A stretch of DNA of 64,000 bases from contig NZ_CP076103.1 in NCBI RefSeq assembly GCF_018732085.1, positions 6,251,469 through 6,315,468 on the forward strand. Direction: 5' to 3'. The first letter of the stretch is position 1; the number at the start of each line of letters is the position of its first letter. The notes under the pieces were generated by a model. It had not been told where the DNA came from. It saw only the letters and a list, made by a program, of their open reading frames with translations, and ran no database searches. The translations under genes and the position numbers were made by a program. Positions 63,634 through 64,000 of the stretch are shown piece by piece. This stretch comes from Lysobacter capsici. GTDB lineage: Bacteria > Pseudomonadota > Gammaproteobacteria > Xanthomonadales > Xanthomonadaceae.

Positions 63634-63774
63634 TTAGGCGGTGAGACGCTTGCGGCCCTTGGCACGACGACGGGCGAGAATCTTGCGGCCGTCGGCAGTC
63701 GCCATGCGGGCACGGAAACCGTGGTCGCGCTTACGCTTGAGGTTGCTGGGCTGGTAGGTGCGCTTGGTGGCCAT
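63634..63774 (-). CDS. rpmH: 50S ribosomal protein L34
   Basis: 46 residues, the short basic L34: MATKRTYQPSNLKRKRDHGF opening, RARMATADGRKILARRRAKG core, then RKRLTA. It begins the leftward operon rpmH-rnpA-yidC. It is too short to be confused with other families. A good promoter lies upstream at 63814-63841. In most bacteria the neighbouring divergent gene is dnaA, which should start just outside the right edge. Confidence 0.98.
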   Translation of the reverse strand: MATKRTYQPSNLKRKRDHGFRARMATADGRKILARRRAKGRKRLTA

Positions 63775-63813
63775 GATTCGGCTCGAATGTAGACGGCGTA
63801 GAGGACCGCGGAT

Positions 63814-63841
63814 TCTATAGAACCGCCCGAGTCCGGGTCAA
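63814..63841 (-). promoter_or_regulatory. Sigma-70-type promoter of rpmH
   Basis: On the minus strand, TTGACC (63836-63841), 16-base spacer, TATAGA (63814-63819). Near-consensus -35 and -10 boxes, 40-70 bases before the rpmH ATG. Confidence 0.85.
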
Positions 63842-63903
63842 GCCTTTGTTTAGTTTGGGCTTTGCGATCCGTGACCCGCACCGTCTTACGGCCCGCCCCA
63901 GCC

Positions 63904-63924
63904 TGTGCATGAACCTGTGGATTA
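63904..63924. other. Weak DnaA-box-like sites near oriC edge
   Basis: TGTGGATTA at 63916-63924 differs by one base from the DnaA box TGTGGATAA (complement TTATCCACA), and TGTGCATGA at 63904-63912 is a poorer match. They lie in the rpmH-dnaA gap where an origin or autoregulatory DnaA site is expected. Only one good match, so this is suggestive. Confidence 0.4.
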
Positions 63925-64000
63925 ATTCTGTTCCGGACCGAGGCTCGATGGTAGTCTGACCGACCCCTGGCCTCCTCCGGCGCGATGCGAGCATCGTGCG

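Noticed and set aside
61079..63637. An 852-codon rightward open frame antisense to yidC and rnpA
   Set aside because: Shadow of well-known genes; the sequence is low-complexity and has no family signal.

Overview
The window is high-GC DNA (strong G/C bias at third codon positions) that reads as the chromosome of a gammaproteobacterium of the family Xanthomonadaceae, most likely a Lysobacter. The basis is the family-typical set of proteins (large TonB-dependent receptor, AceK, QueF, many secreted proteins) and the dispersed GTAGGAGCGGCGCAAGCCGCG-type repeats. The genus is an inference. The right end carries rpmH-rnpA-yidC-mnmE read leftwards, the block that normally sits just beside dnaA/oriC, so the window is probably the last 64 kb of a chromosome numbered from dnaA. 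I see no tRNA, rRNA, CRISPR array, IS transposase or prophage.

Layout. 0-1.4 kb: four tandem paralogues of a tiny secreted cysteine-rich protein, leftward. 1.7-4.9 kb: two tandem exported M20 amidohydrolases. 5-11 kb: queF, a LysM protein, a lipoprotein, SEC-C/YecA-type and YkgJ-type metal-binding small proteins, then a leftward group of small poorly known genes (DUF4288-like plus frame-disrupted neighbours). 11-19.5 kb: icd (isocitrate dehydrogenase) and, 3.3 kb later, aceK, its kinase/phosphatase; with them a DUF4344-like metallopeptidase and a leftward pair encoding a membrane coiled-coil pYEATS-like protein and a small companion. 19.5-30 kb: LysR regulator, exported methyltransferase-like protein, RluE-type pseudouridine synthase, a 588-residue exported protein with one heme motif, a DMT exporter, an aldo/keto reductase and a REC-histidine kinase. 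30-43.6 kb: HrpB helicase, TatD between two related small secreted proteins, a 1046-residue TonB-dependent receptor behind an AT-rich control region, a YadGH-type ABC exporter and a ferredoxin-NADP reductase. 44-54 kb: secreted TAP-like hydrolase, NatAB-type ABC exporter, SUKH (SMI1/KNR4) protein, TonB-like lipoprotein, and an SPFH/zinc-ribbon two-gene unit. 54-64 kb: MFS exporter, DkgB, old-yellow-enzyme reductase, HD-domain protein, GlxA-type regulator, then mnmE-yidC-rnpA-rpmH.

How parts work together. Icd and AceK control the isocitrate branch point, though no aceA or aceB lies here. RpmH, RnpA, YidC and MnmE serve translation, RNase P, membrane insertion and tRNA modification. MFS, DkgB and the OYE reductase form a co-directional run that would suit handling of reactive carbonyls or electrophiles (inference).

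The most distinctive non-coding feature is the density of intergenic repeats: a composite 130-150 bp inverted-repeat element present four times plus two halves, paired palindromes, 86-bp and 132-bp tandem repeats, a heptamer array, pentamer and hexamer microsatellites, and one large inverted repeat with arms near 200 bp. The most distinctive coding features are the four-gene cysteine-rich array, the pYEATS-like pair and the three related FRGGN...GCG proteins.
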